Origin: Macquaria australasica
Lineage: Eukaryota > Chordata > Actinopteri > Centrarchiformes > Percichthyidae
NCBI GenBank assembly: GCA_005408345.1
Contig: SEMN01000227.1
Coordinates: 248,001 to 312,000 of the forward strand
Reading direction: 5' to 3'
Length of the DNA: 64,000 nucleotides
A program made the translations under genes and the position numbers. The notes beneath the pieces were generated by a model that made no database searches, was not told where the DNA came from, and worked only from the letters and a program-made list of their open reading frames with translations. Of the stretch, positions 38,116 to 49,830 are shown piece after piece (positions within the stretch are counted from its first letter, which is position 1; each line of letters opens with the position of its first letter).

Positions 38116-38475
38116 CAATGGTGTTGATATAACAAGCAGAAATGGCTGTTCAGGGATTTACTTGATGGATTGCTTTCTTCTTGCCATCTTGTTATCTTCT
38201 TCTAGAGTTCATCCTTATTTCCATGCTAAAGCCCAAACATTACCATACTGTCAGCCATGTTTTGTTTTTGATGAATAGTCGGCTGCAGAGGAGGGTGTTA
38301 GGACTGGGCAGATGCGAACATCGGCGCCTGTTTGTGAAGTGAAGCTGGGATCGAACGCACTGTGCACGCTCAGGAAGTTTCCTCAGATTATTTAAGATTA
38401 AAAGAAATTAAGGAAAGGGGCATCACTCAGCAAAAACAATTTAATATGTTGAAGTTAAAATCAACAATACAGCCC

Positions 38476-38512
38476 ACATATGGGCTGTCCACATACTTTT
38501 GGCCATTGTGTA
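38476..38512. mobile_element. possible Tc1-like transposon terminus
   Basis: gggctgtccacatacttttg gccattgtgtag resembles the common fish Tc1-like end (tacactatatggccaaaagtatgtggacac read from the other strand, shortened here). Only one end was recognised. Confidence 0.4.
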
Positions 38513-41200
38513 GTTGTAGAAAATAAGTATAGGATATATTATATAAGACTAAATATAAAGAGTGGGGAATGAGTGTGTACAAAGTGATTTATTAAAGTAT
38601 GATTATGAAATAAATGTTAACATTTTATATTCAGTTTTTAAAAGTCATTGTTTATCTCCTTTTCTAATCATTCATTCACTCAGGAAATTAGGATAATGGG
38701 CCACAAAAGAGAAAGATGAAAAAGAAAGAAGCATGATTAAAATACAAATATTGAAATAAATAAAACTGAATAAATACATGGATACACAAACTAAATATGC
38801 AGCTAGAATATGAGCAAATAAAAGATTTATACTCGGTCCTGCAGCATCTCATGCACAGTTCAACAGGCGCCATCATCCCGCTGAGTCACTGGGACGCCCC
38901 ACAGCTGACCCTTCCAACTGTACTTGTTGACACACACTATAAATAAAGTGTTCTCTGTTGTTTTGCTCTGGGCAGTGGATGGAAACCCGGGGACATTGCC
39001 AAAGGGTCAGCAGAGCCCCTGGCACCACATTCAGAGATGTTATTAGCAGGCTTTCAGTGCAATTATTGTCCCAAAATTCCTCTGAACACCGAGTGTGACA
39101 GTCGGACTGTACTGCCGCAATGTTTGACATCCTCCTCTGACAAAAGTCCAAGTGTGGACGCTGCTGAGGGAAAGAAGCTAAACCTGGAGTCACCGTGGCT
39201 CATTTATGTTCTCAAAAACCGAACCAAAAAACATAAAATAGGGCATAGGCCTATAGTTAAAGATTAAATACTAATTTAAGTGTGTATTCAGCATTGATGA
39301 TAACTGATTATTTACTATAGCAGATGAAGCAATAAATCAATCTATTAACCACTCTAGCTTTAAAAAGGGGAGAGTTGTGGGGGTCTATTCCAGAGATTTA
39401 TTGTTTTCTCTTCATTAAATGTCTAAATACAACTTCTACACTGTATTCTCCATATGCTCAATAAGAAATAAACCTGTTGCTCATAGTTCTTTTGTAACGT
39501 TTAAATAACTTTTACAGCTTTAACTAGTAATCAATAATGTCAGCGTTTCATTAAGGTGTTGTACTGGCATTGCACATCCTGGCTGGCTGGCATGGCTTAA
39601 TGGGACACTATTTATTATTATTACATTATTTGAACCTGTGTTTTCATCAGTGTTATTAATCACACCCGTGCTATCATCAGTTTAATAGTTACACCTGTGT
39701 TAACGTGAAAGGTGCACTCCACGAATTTTACACATGAAGATCAATTTACTCTTCATCAGCAGCACTACTCAGCTTGTGAAAACAGTCGCACACAGTCTTC
39801 CAAAATACTTACTGATCTGCTTAAGTATCATATAAGACTAGGGACAGAGTCTGTTAACTTTTGAGTGTATGTGTAAGTCTACTGGTGCGGTATAAATAAA
39901 CTGCAGGTTGTTGCTCAGTTCAGAGCCGTGAACTGAAACTTGTGCCTAAGGTCACATGGGTCACTTTTAGAGGTCTGAGTGTTCCCGTCAGGAAATCCTT
40001 CTCCAACAACCAGCTTCACCACCTCCGCTCTGCTCCGCTGCCCAGCCTTGCCTTCAACTGGAACACCATGTCCAACAACAAACCTGACCTTCGTCCAACG
40101 GGGTTCACACCACGGGCAACTTTGACATACTAGGTTGAGCTACACCTCTGAACACACACAAGTCTGTATTTCTTGTTTCTCTAGTGCTGTCTTTGACACC
40201 ATTACAGTGATCAACATTTGGCAACTGCATGGCCTATTTTTACCCTCCTTAAATATTCATGTTTCTGACCAAGCTGCTATGTTTTTTCAGTTTAAAACCA
40301 GATACAGGCTAACCCTTGACAACACCCACTGATCTGGTTTAGGTGTCCAGTCTAGGGAGTTAATTAAAACTCTCTGCTTTGCTGCCCCTCTTTAGGTGTG
40401 GCACCCTGTGAGCCACCTTAGAGGTTCTTCAGGAGGTTGAGAGAGGCAGAGGCAGAGTTTGGGCTCAGCTGAGAGGGACTCACAGTCGGGCTGAAGCAGG
40501 TGAATGTTGGCATGGTAGGAAGGAGAGAAACAGCGAGACTCAGTGAAGTCCAACGTCACATTCAAATGTCAGAAGTGCAGTTGATGCCGTTGCCAACTGT
40601 AAGCCACCAGGACGCCCCTGAATAGAGCAGGTCTCACAAACCACAGTGTCAACAAAAAACAAAGCTATGAAAAATTCAAGTGTCAAGGGAAAGCCACTAA
40701 CCTGCAAGGAGATAAAATGAATAAAATGGTGCCATCATCTTCTGTAAGTGCCTGCCATCAGCCTCCAGCAGTGGAGAAGAAGTGTGGGATATTATGATTC
40801 AAGCAGAAACTATCCACTGAAGAAGGTGAACAAAGGTGCTCCTGAGAAGGTCCAAATTACCCCCTGAAATCTGATCTGTAATTCATTTTAATTTCTTCAG
40901 ATGATGTAGAAATCTGCTTATCGTCAAGCCAAATCCAGACACACGTTCACTCTGTCACACATGCAACACCCACACAAACACACAGTTAGACAACTATTGA
41001 CATTTCTTTTTATTCTAACAGGAAAAAAACAATGTGGTAACATCCAGTCAGTTCGTCAGTGTGTGTTTGTGTATGTGTGTATTCCTTTCTCTCAACCATC
41101 ATTGCCTTCTTAATGAGGCTTCACCTGTCCTCAGTCCTCTCTGGTTGAGAACATTTAGTGCTGCATTGTGGTCAAACAGCAGTCATGGCGGACAGGGGAG
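38513..41200. other. upstream/long-intron DNA, no gene seen
   Basis: A fragment of the attttacacatgaa repeat family is at 39709-39760. Other frames, including one at 39942-40133, have no recognisable homology and no splice context. Confidence 0.6.
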
Positions 41201-41205
41201 GTGTA

Positions 41206-41229
41206 GACGCGCACACACACACATACACA

Positions 41230-41278
<49 letters not shown>
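41206..41278 (+). repeat. (AC)n microsatellite
   Basis: About 35 AC units with two small interruptions (acatac and caccac). Confidence 0.95.
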
Positions 41279-41279
<1 letters not shown>

Positions 41280-41639
41280 TACTTACAGAGAGACAGGAGG
41301 ATTACAAGAGATAAAATGATTATTTTCTTTATATATTTAACCTTTATTTAAGCCAAGAAAGTCAATTAAAAACAAACATCTCATCGTGGGTGGAGGACAA
41401 GGACTGAAGGACAAGCTGTTTGCAAAGGACAACAAAACCTTAATTAAGGCTAGGTCTGGTTACTTTCAGCTTGGGGTGTATTGTCTTTCTTTTTTGACTG
41501 TAGAGCTACTATATATACTCTTCAGTTGGCGGGAAGTACTGCTCTCCAGGTGAGTAAAATAGTTGCTTGTTGATTTTTATTTTATTGGGGAGAACCATGT
41601 ACAATATTTAACACACAATATCAGTAGTTTTGCAGGTGT

Positions 41640-41990
41640 TATAAACCAAAGTATTGGAAGACTTTCAATTGTGACCTGATGATGGCGCTATAGGAAGTTA
41701 AAGGATCATCATGTTATTGCAATTAATTTGGAGGAGGACATGAATGTTTGTATCAAATTTCATGACAATCAGTCCAATAGTTGTCAAGATATTTCATTCA
41801 AAACCACAAATGTCAACCTCAAAGTGGTGCTACAAGAAAAGTCAAAGCATCACCAAAGTCAATAGGATTCATCCTCTGGGGACAATGAACGTTTGCACAA
41901 AATTTTATCTTTATTGACCAAAGTTGTTGTGGTGGACTGACCAACCAACATTGCCATCCCTACAGCCATGCACTTAGCATGGCTAAAAAT
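41640..41990 (+). repeat. fish interspersed repeat, 'atcaccaaagt' family, copy 2
   Basis: Best copy here. It holds tgatggcgctataggaagtt, atgtttgtatcaaatttcat, gacaatcagtccaatagttg, gcatcaccaaagtcaatagg and ttcatcctctggggacaatg, then accatgcacttagcatggct. The internal repetition of caaatttcatgacaatc / caaaattttatc shows it is built from two similar halves. Confidence 0.7.
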
Positions 41991-41994
41991 ACAC

Positions 41995-42117
41995 CCACCA
42001 ACACCACTAAAGTTAACAAATTAACACGTTCTGTATCTTGTTTAATCCGCACACAAACAGAAATGTAAAAACAACAAGGTTTAAGGGGAAGGAAGCAATG
42101 TTGAACTATTCCTTTAA
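41995..42117 (+). mobile_element. fish foldback-associated element, copy E (inner part)
   Basis: ttaacacgttctgtatcttg, tttaatccgcacacaaacag and aaatgtaaaaacaacaaggt, followed by the terminus gttgaactattccttta. The family assignment is partly from memory of the full element. Confidence 0.5.
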
Positions 42118-42854
42118 TAATGAGGATTTTGAAGTTGACTGTTAGTTTCATTATAATGAAGTGGAAGTTATACAGGGAAACAAGGCGGAAATCTGCCCAC
42201 TATTCCACTAAACAAAATACACACCATTGCACTGTGTGGGTATGATCCTGTGTGTGTGTGTGTATGCATATATTGTGTTTGTGAGTGGGTGTCATACCAA
42301 CACTCATTTCTTGGGGAAGTCATTATCTGAAAAGAAAATTACCATCAAATTGACAGTAAAAGCCTGTCTGGAAGTCTAATTTCCATTTATGGTAGTGGGA
42401 TGTTTTCTTTGAAATGTGATGCGAGAATATCATCAAATACAATGATATCTTGGAAACACACAGCAAGTAAACACAGCGGCACATCGGACACACACAGATA
42501 ACACCAGGCCACCTGCCACAGACTCTTTGAGGGGCTTCAGTAGTAGGGGAAAACTCCTCCATGAGGACCCATGGACAGTGACACTGACCAGAGGGGTATG
42601 TGGGCCAACTTGAAGGGCAGTTGGGTAACGTTTGGGTCGCTCAAGAGCCCCTGTGTTATGACAGGTGGCAAAACATAAAACATGGAAGTGTTAAGGTACT
42701 GAAATCCTGGTTAAATAAAGGTTTGAAAAATATGCACTTTTACTACTTACTTACTACTACCAGGTTTTGCACAGCATTCCCTGACGAGTAGGAAGAGTGG
42801 AATGGAAATGAAAAACTGACATTTTGCAGTGTGAAATGTATATATTTTTTTACT
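42118..42854. other. non-coding, nothing recognised
   Basis: Short GT run near 42249-42263. Otherwise no feature. Confidence 0.6.
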
Positions 42855-43270
42855 CCACCGATTTTACACATGAAAGTCAGTATACTAGTGGCTCTTTAGG
42901 GAGTAAAGTTGGACAAAATGACTCAAGAGAACAAATTGGAGAATAGAAATTTATAACAGAAACCATGCATTGCAAGCTGGGGACGTCAAAACATGGCAGT
43001 TTACGAGGCAGGGAGATTCTAATGCAACATACTATAAAATTGCATCATGGGAAATGTAGGAGTACCGGTCTGCCATTTGGTGCTAAGCTCGAATCAGGGT
43101 TGATGATAGCTGTGAGACTGAACCAAACAGTAAATATGGTGTAAAACCATTAACAGTGAGCTAAAAGAGGCTAAAATGCTCCGTAGACTGAGGGGAACTG
43201 CACAGTTCATTGATGATTATCTGTGCATCCGTTGTTGTTAATAAAAACATATTGATTAGTGCAGCTTTAA
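42855..43270 (+). repeat. fish interspersed repeat, 'attttacacatgaa' family, copy 2
   Basis: Longest copy: gattttacacatgaaagtca, tgcatcatgggaaatgtagg, gagctaaaagaggctaaaat, tattgattagtgcagcttta. The ctaaaagaggctaaaa block reappears in reverse complement at about 63657-63685, so a further copy lies at the right edge of the window. Confidence 0.6.
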
Positions 43271-44652
43271 ATTGTTATTCCAAGTCCTGTATTTGTGTTG
43301 CTATGTTGCGACTTGGCCCTCCTATTTTATTACATGTGTATTTTCTGTGTTATTTAGGGATCCTCAAGAGTGGAGCCCTCAGTGCGAATTCCACATTTTC
43401 CCACAAGCTCCCTATCACAATAAATGACCTTGTAATTCCATGTTGCATGTTTGTATTAAATCATTTAAATTCTTAAATTATCTGCATCAAAACTGTACTA
43501 AGAACAATGTTTGTGTGATTGAAAAAAAGAAACCTGGATGAGGGAAGTGCTGTGTTAACCCTAGTGTTGCAGTGTGGACATCAAGAAAAGGCAAAACACT
43601 CTCACTAGCTTACATTTTTAGATTACTGCAACTCCAGCATCCACACCTCCGAGTCTTTGTCATCGTAGCGTGACTGCAGGAAGTCCCCACCCAGCATGCT
43701 GCAGTCCACGGGACGACATAGCCTTTTACAGACACGGCGTTCTGATTGCTCCGTCCTGTTCGCCAGCTCAGGAAATCCCTCTGTGATTAATCGACCCTTC
43801 CTGAGTGGCTGCGTGATTGCCTGTCTGTCTGCCCATTACACAGTTTGACTGTTTGTCTCTGCAGTAATGCGACTGTCTGCTCTCCTGTCCAAACCGTACC
43901 GTACATCTGATTACCTGTCCGTCCGTCTCCCCGCCCTCCTGCTTTAAAGGAGCAATACGTAAGATTCTTACTGCCCTGCAGCACAAAATCCTCATCTGCA
44001 GAGGGTTGATAGGGTTTGCAGATCAATACCAGTGACTAAACAACTACTTCTTCAACTGCTGAGATTTCTGGCTGCAAAAACTCACTCTGTATTGGAAGAA
44101 ACACTCCCTGTCTAGACACTAAATTATATAAAACCTCTAAAAAAAAGCCAGTGCGCTCTAGGGGCCAAGAAGTCTTAAATGGAATACAATTGTTTTCTTG
44201 GGGGTGATAACTTGCTTATATATAATATAACATTAGGTGGATATTTTATAGTGCAGATTTTTTTTCTTGACATATTTAAATGTGACTACTTTTAAGGCGA
44301 GTGTGGGGGAGGCTTTGAAACTTCATGTTTGGATTTAAATTCTACAGACTTAATGAAACAGATATAATTGAACAATTAACTCAAACAAATTTAGAGACTC
44401 AAAATGTTGCTGGGATGGGGTGAAGGACTCTCAACCTTTCGACTTGAGTCCAAGTCTTAATTCTCGAGTCTCCAGCTCAGCCAGTCATTTCTATGCCGAC
44501 TGCGTTACCTCAGCAGTTGAGAATGAACACAGTTTGGTTTCTGAACCGCTGCTGGATTTAGCTTCATCTGATCAGCAGTAATTATGAGGTAACTTTAGTT
44601 GATAATGCACCTACAAAACATTGCAGAGAATGATCAGAAACCTGGATATAGT
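43271..44652. other. non-coding, probable old repeat at 43945-44200
   Basis: The part from taaaggagcaatacgtaaga onward looks like a short interspersed fish repeat from memory, but no second copy was found here. No exon seen. Confidence 0.45.
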
Positions 44653-44776
44653 GTTTACATGCCACAGTATCCTGGTTTCTATCAAGAACTCCAGCTAGCG
44701 TGTTAACATGCGCAACACATAAACCTCCATACTCCAACAACCTGATCATACCCAGGATACTTGAGTGCATGTAAAC
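44653..44776. mobile_element. short inverted-repeat element (124 bp)
   Basis: The left end gtttacatgccacagtatcc tgg is mirrored by ccaggatacttgagtgcatg taaac on the right, with a two-base length difference and a few mismatches. The interior is non-coding. Confidence 0.6.
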
Positions 44777-47700
44777 ACACTCATACAGACAGAAGTAGAA
44801 GTCAAGGTACAGGTACAGTAGCCAGGATGTGCTAATCCAGGGAGTGAATGTGATTGCTGGTTTTCTGAAGAGTGTCAATGCTGGGAAATAAGACAATGGA
44901 GTATTCTGGCGTGTTGATGAGCATCATGAGGTGCATACACCCATGGTGAAATTATATGTCTGAAGGCAAAAGTGTTTACACCTGTTCTGAATGACCACAC
45001 TCCTCATTCACACCGTCTCCCTGATCTTTTTTTCAAGAACTCTGACCTTTGACAGTCTTTCGTCAAAGGCATTCGTGGTGTTGCACTCTTTCACACCTCC
45101 ACACACCTGACCAATTGCTGTGAGAAGTGGGTATGATTGTTCAATATTTGGTTTTGAAAAGTTAGGTAAATTGTCGGATGCAGGCTGCCCAATTCGGATT
45201 ATTGGAGAGGTGTGGAGAAGCATACTAGCAGCTTCAGACATTCTGAATCCTGAAATGTTTTAGGTTGATTGAGGTTTAGCCTTTCTGGGGTTAATGCCAT
45301 GTTCATGTTATCAGATTTATCGTTAATACAGAGAGGCAAACAGGGAAAGCATTCAACTTTGTAGGCAGAAATGAAGGATTCTACTTTTTTTTACCTTCCA
45401 ATATCTCCTACTTATAAAATTAAAATTCACCAGAGTTAATATTCTTCTGCTCCGAGAGGTCTTTCAGGCAGAAGTTGATTGTAAAATATCTAATAATAAA
45501 AGATGAATTTATGCTTCACACATAAAATATGGATGATCCAACAAATTACATGTGAACTTTTCCAAGATGTAGCAACAAGATGTCTTCCTGCTATTATGAT
45601 TGAAATGACAACATAAAAGTCTCACACGCAGACCAAAGTTTCTGCAACGGTGCCTCCTTCCTGTCTTTCCTCTCACTATCATATCTCCCTCTGTTTCTGA
45701 AACTTAATTCCACTTCACATTCAACTCCCAACTTCCAATTACTCTGCTGGGGCCGACTTCTCTGATGCTGTCCCCCTCCTGGGGCCTATAAACCTTTGAT
45801 GGGAACAATGACTGATAACTCGGGAACAAGAAAAAATTAGGCTGCTTCGTTATTGGTGATTCATAATCCACTTCTGAGGTGTTAATGGGGAGCCGTATTT
45901 AAGCTGCCAATGTTTAATATACACTTTCTGCAGTTGCACTAAATCTCCTGCAGTTTTTTCGGTTAGGGGAGGGGTGTTAATGGAAGGAGAGGAGGGGCAG
46001 GTCAGGCTTGGCCGTCTGCCCAGGACGAGACTTTGCTTTTGGGTTTTCTTAGCACTTTGAAGTGACCTGGATATACAGCTTGTGGATAACTCTTTCAATC
46101 TCAATCTCTCTTTTCATCTCTCTCTGTTAGTCTCTCCGTGGGTTTTATTTTTCTCTGTTTTTCAATCTTTCTCCTTTACTCAGTATTACTGTCTGTCTGT
46201 GTCTGATTCATCTGTCTCTTTCTTTTTCAGTTTCTCTCTTGCTCTCAAAGGGTTGAAGCTTCCTTCTTCGTGGTGGCCGGCAGCTGTAGTCAGCTTGGAT
46301 TCACAGTAGTAACAATGTCTTACAACGGTGACCCAGTTTAACAGCAAAATAAAAGTAACAAAATATCAACAGAAACGTATCAAACCATTCCCGCAGTATA
46401 TTCCACCCGCCCCTATGCTTTGGTCAGTGTTAGCATAGCTGTTTATGTCTGCTGCTAAGCACACTAGCATCAAGTGGAAGATGTGTATTTAGCCATATTT
46501 TGGCAAAGATGAGTGTTTGGTAGTGGTGGGACTCAATGACTACATTGTCAGTAGGACCAGGTAAAAGCAAAACAACTATATTTTGCACTTACTTTTTTTC
46601 ATTAAAGAGAAGAGAAACTTTTGTGTTGTCATCTTGGAACAAGAGTGTGTAACCCTGTCACAACACAAGAACGTCCATATTGCGCAATTTGAAAAAAAAA
46701 CCCCTGGATTATATTCAATTATTATGTTTTTTTTTTACATAATGTTTTTACAATTCTCACTTGCTACAATATCTGCGCTTTGCATCTACAGCATGGTTAA
46801 GGTTAGGGGAATATTTTGGTCATGAGAAATAAATGAGGGTTATGGTAATGGTTAAAGTCGAGATGAAATGGCATTTCGAGAGTGACAGGATCGGCAGGTG
46901 GGGCATGACACACTGACATACCATACTGTTGGTAGCTAGCTAACTAATGAATCTTAGCTCTGTGACGCTAAAAGTTGAAGAACAATATATTGTGCACCTG
47001 TATTGTTAAATAGGTGCACAATATGTGATCAAAAAGGCTTAAAACATTTTAGTAAATAAGCTTGGTCAGAACCAGTAACTTCCTGGAGTCTCCGCTGGTT
47101 GCAAACACTTTGGCACATAAACGGCAAGTTATAGACGTAAACTCGGCTGGCTGCACCAAGCTGTGTGTTTAACCATATTTTGAGTGTTTGGCATATAATG
47201 AGCAATCAAACGCAGAGTGGAAAACCTGCAGGAGTGGTTTGAGGAGTTTCATATGGACATTTTGATAACTTTTTTTTGCTGTGAAACTGGGTTGCTGTTG
47301 GAGTCCATTGAAACTGCTGAGAAAGCATGCTGACTAATGCTGCCATTCTCTGTGAAGGAACAAGCCACACATTTTAAAGCTTTCCAGTGGTGAGTGTTTG
47401 ATACTTATACCAAGTTTGGGGTGGAGTATTCCTTTAGCACCAGATTCAGTCGGGTTTTCACACAGATGGTTGTTCTGAGGACAATGAAATGCTTGTATAA
47501 TAAAAGTTATTCTCGCTCACACATACACCACATACTGTACTGTGAAGCGTCTTTTTGTGCTGTTGTCAATCTCTATGAATCACGGTGAACATAATGAGGT
47601 GCAGTGAGACTGATGAGACCAAGCAAACCAGGCACCAGCTCGCAGGAACAGTAAAAGTACATTCATTTTTATCTTAATTGCCACGGAGAGTCAGTACCTC

Positions 47701-48165
47701 AGCTTTGGGGCTGTTATCCCTCTGACATTTGCCTTTAATGCCAGACTTAATAATATGGACCCCCGCACACTGCAAATGGATCAATGCAGTTTGCAAATAT
47801 CAGACCTTTAAAAAGTTTAAAACTCTTAAAGGGATGTGATAATACCTGGAAAAATAAACATAATTTAATGGTGGAATATCATTTGATTCACAATCCCATC
47901 TTCTTTTCTTCTGTCTGAGACAGAATGATCAATATGTGTGAACGTGGACAGCCTTCTTACACACAACTAGACATGTATTTGCACTGCTAACAGCCTGAAA
48001 GGACACTTGCATTTGGACTTAGAAATGTCAGTTGATGTTGCTTGTTTTGCAGCAGAGTTTCTGGGCCTTTTTTGTACTACCACGAAAAATCAGGTAGTTG
48101 CGACTAGAGATTTTCATGGATCCCCTCAGTTCCTATAGTAGCCAACACCTGACCCAGGACGTGAG
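44777..48165. other. upstream/long-intron DNA, no gene seen
   Basis: A pyrimidine-rich patch lies at 46085-46245. A perfect 13-bp inverted repeat with a 12-base loop is at 46987-47024. No exon or repeat family recognised in the remainder. Confidence 0.6.
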
Positions 48166-48169
48166 GCAG

Positions 48170-48365
48170 GCATATTGGTATTAGTATTGGACAAATTTAA
48201 ATTTCGACTTCCTGGTGGTGCTAGAAAAGTCAGTGGATCACCAAAGTTATTACAATTCATCCAAGGGGGGCTTTGTGTGAACCAAATTTCATGGCAGTCC
48301 AATAGTTGGCGAGGAATTTCAGTCTGGGCCAAAGTGGTGGACCAACCGACAGATCAACTGTGTTT
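48170..48365 (+). repeat. fish interspersed repeat, 'atcaccaaagt' family, copy 3
   Basis: tcctggtggtgctagaaaag, ggatcaccaaagttattaca, attcatccaagggg, accaaatttcatggcagtcc, aatagttggcgagg, then caaagtggtggaccaaccga. Matches copy 2 block for block. Confidence 0.7.
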
Positions 48366-49602
48366 TTTTTTTTAAAAGCAGGACTATTCCTGTCGACTAC
48401 ATTTGGGATCGGGTCTACTTATCCCTGGGTCCCTTTCAGAATAGGTCTTTTTTGGGGGGGAAATGAATTTGTACACATCAGATTCAGTTAGGATTTCCAT
48501 CGGTCTGTTTCATGAAGAGTCCTTGTTCAGATATTGTGCACTACCATGGAAGGCTGTTTGCTTGTGAACTAAATTCAGAAGAAGAGTAAAAGCTGTTTGG
48601 CCAAAGAGCTGTGTTCGATGATTCAGTGTCGTCTGCGGGGACACTAAAGTGGGGTGAATTTTTGCTTAAATATAGATTCAAAGCCAGATTCCACAGCTGA
48701 CAGATAATATTTTAACTCGCTACACACACACACACACACACACACACTGACATCAGCCAACCTGAGGTTAGAAGCTCAGTTAAAAGCTCACTCTGTCCAT
48801 CTTCTTGAAACCATATACATTACATGAAACAACAAGATACAACCTTTATTTTTTTAAGTTCAAATAAATTAGCTTAGCAGGCCTTTCCTATGGAGTTTCC
48901 ATTGTAAACAATCACAGTTTAGCTTAAATCCATCTTTTCTCCACAAAAAAGTATTGGGCCTTGTGCAGGAACATTTTCATATTCTTATCCTAAAATTCTC
49001 TTTTCTTTGAGGTTTTTTCAAAGTTGGATTCACCAAACCCTCTTAATTGCACAACTCATCTAACTCGTTTCATCCACGTGCGAGGCTACCTGTTTCGCGT
49101 CAAGATATAAAACAAAACTTTGACAGGGTTCCTATGATTCCATCACCACACACAGACAAAAGGTTCACTCACTGCAAATTGACACTTCAGCGTCAGCAGA
49201 GATTTTTGAAGGACAGGGGTAATTTTCTTGCTTTTAACTATTGCCACTGCTGTGTAATTTGGCTTTAAAATACCAAAAAGCCAAAGTCTGCCATTTATTG
49301 TCAATGGAGAAGCCTCGTGAAGTGTGTTTGTCTGGAAAGGTTGCTTTTTCCTTTTCTTTTACCTTGCCAATCAACCAGCTATAGACCAATCCAGGCTGTA
49401 GGTGGAAGTAAACAAGCTGCTGTTACTGCTCACTTGTGAACCCATGTGTAACACTGTACTGTATGTGAAGTTTTCACTTCTACAGAACTGTTGGCAAATA
49501 GTTGGTCCAAGAGATCCTGGAGAACCTTTTATATGTTGAAAATATAGTCACAGCTGTGAATACAGAGCCTCATTCAGCTCAATGTTCAAACACTGAGGAG
49601 CG
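48366..49602. other. non-coding, nothing recognised
   Basis: A CA run at 48724-48748 is the only feature seen. Confidence 0.6.
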
Positions 49603-49830
49603 CAGTGGGACAAAGAGGCTGAGTGGACTGGTTATAGTGGGACAGAGAGGTGAGTGGACTGGTTATAGTGGACAGAGGCTGAGTGGACTGGTTATAGTGG
49701 GACAGAGAGAGGCTGAGTGGGACAGACGGGTTATAGTGGGACAGAGAGGCTGAGTGGACTGGTTATAGTGGGACAGAGGCTGAGTGGACTGGTTATAGTG
49801 GGACAGAGAGGCTGAGTGGACTGGTTATAT
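49603..49830 (+). repeat. minisatellite, about seven units of 28-34 bp
   Basis: Tandem copies of gaggctgagtggactggtta followed by tagtgggacaga. Units vary by small indels of ga, ag or gg and one unit (about 49710-49740) is rearranged (gagtgggacagacgggttat). The frame through it (Gly/Val/Trp/Arg-rich) is a by-product. Confidence 0.93.

Noticed and set aside
49502..49753. Open frame with Gly-Leu-Val-Ile-Val repeats
   Set aside because: Runs through the minisatellite; regularity comes from tandem DNA repetition.
49603..49830. Possible CRISPR-like array (repeats of about 30 bp)
   Set aside because: Units are directly tandem without unique spacers, and the host is a vertebrate.
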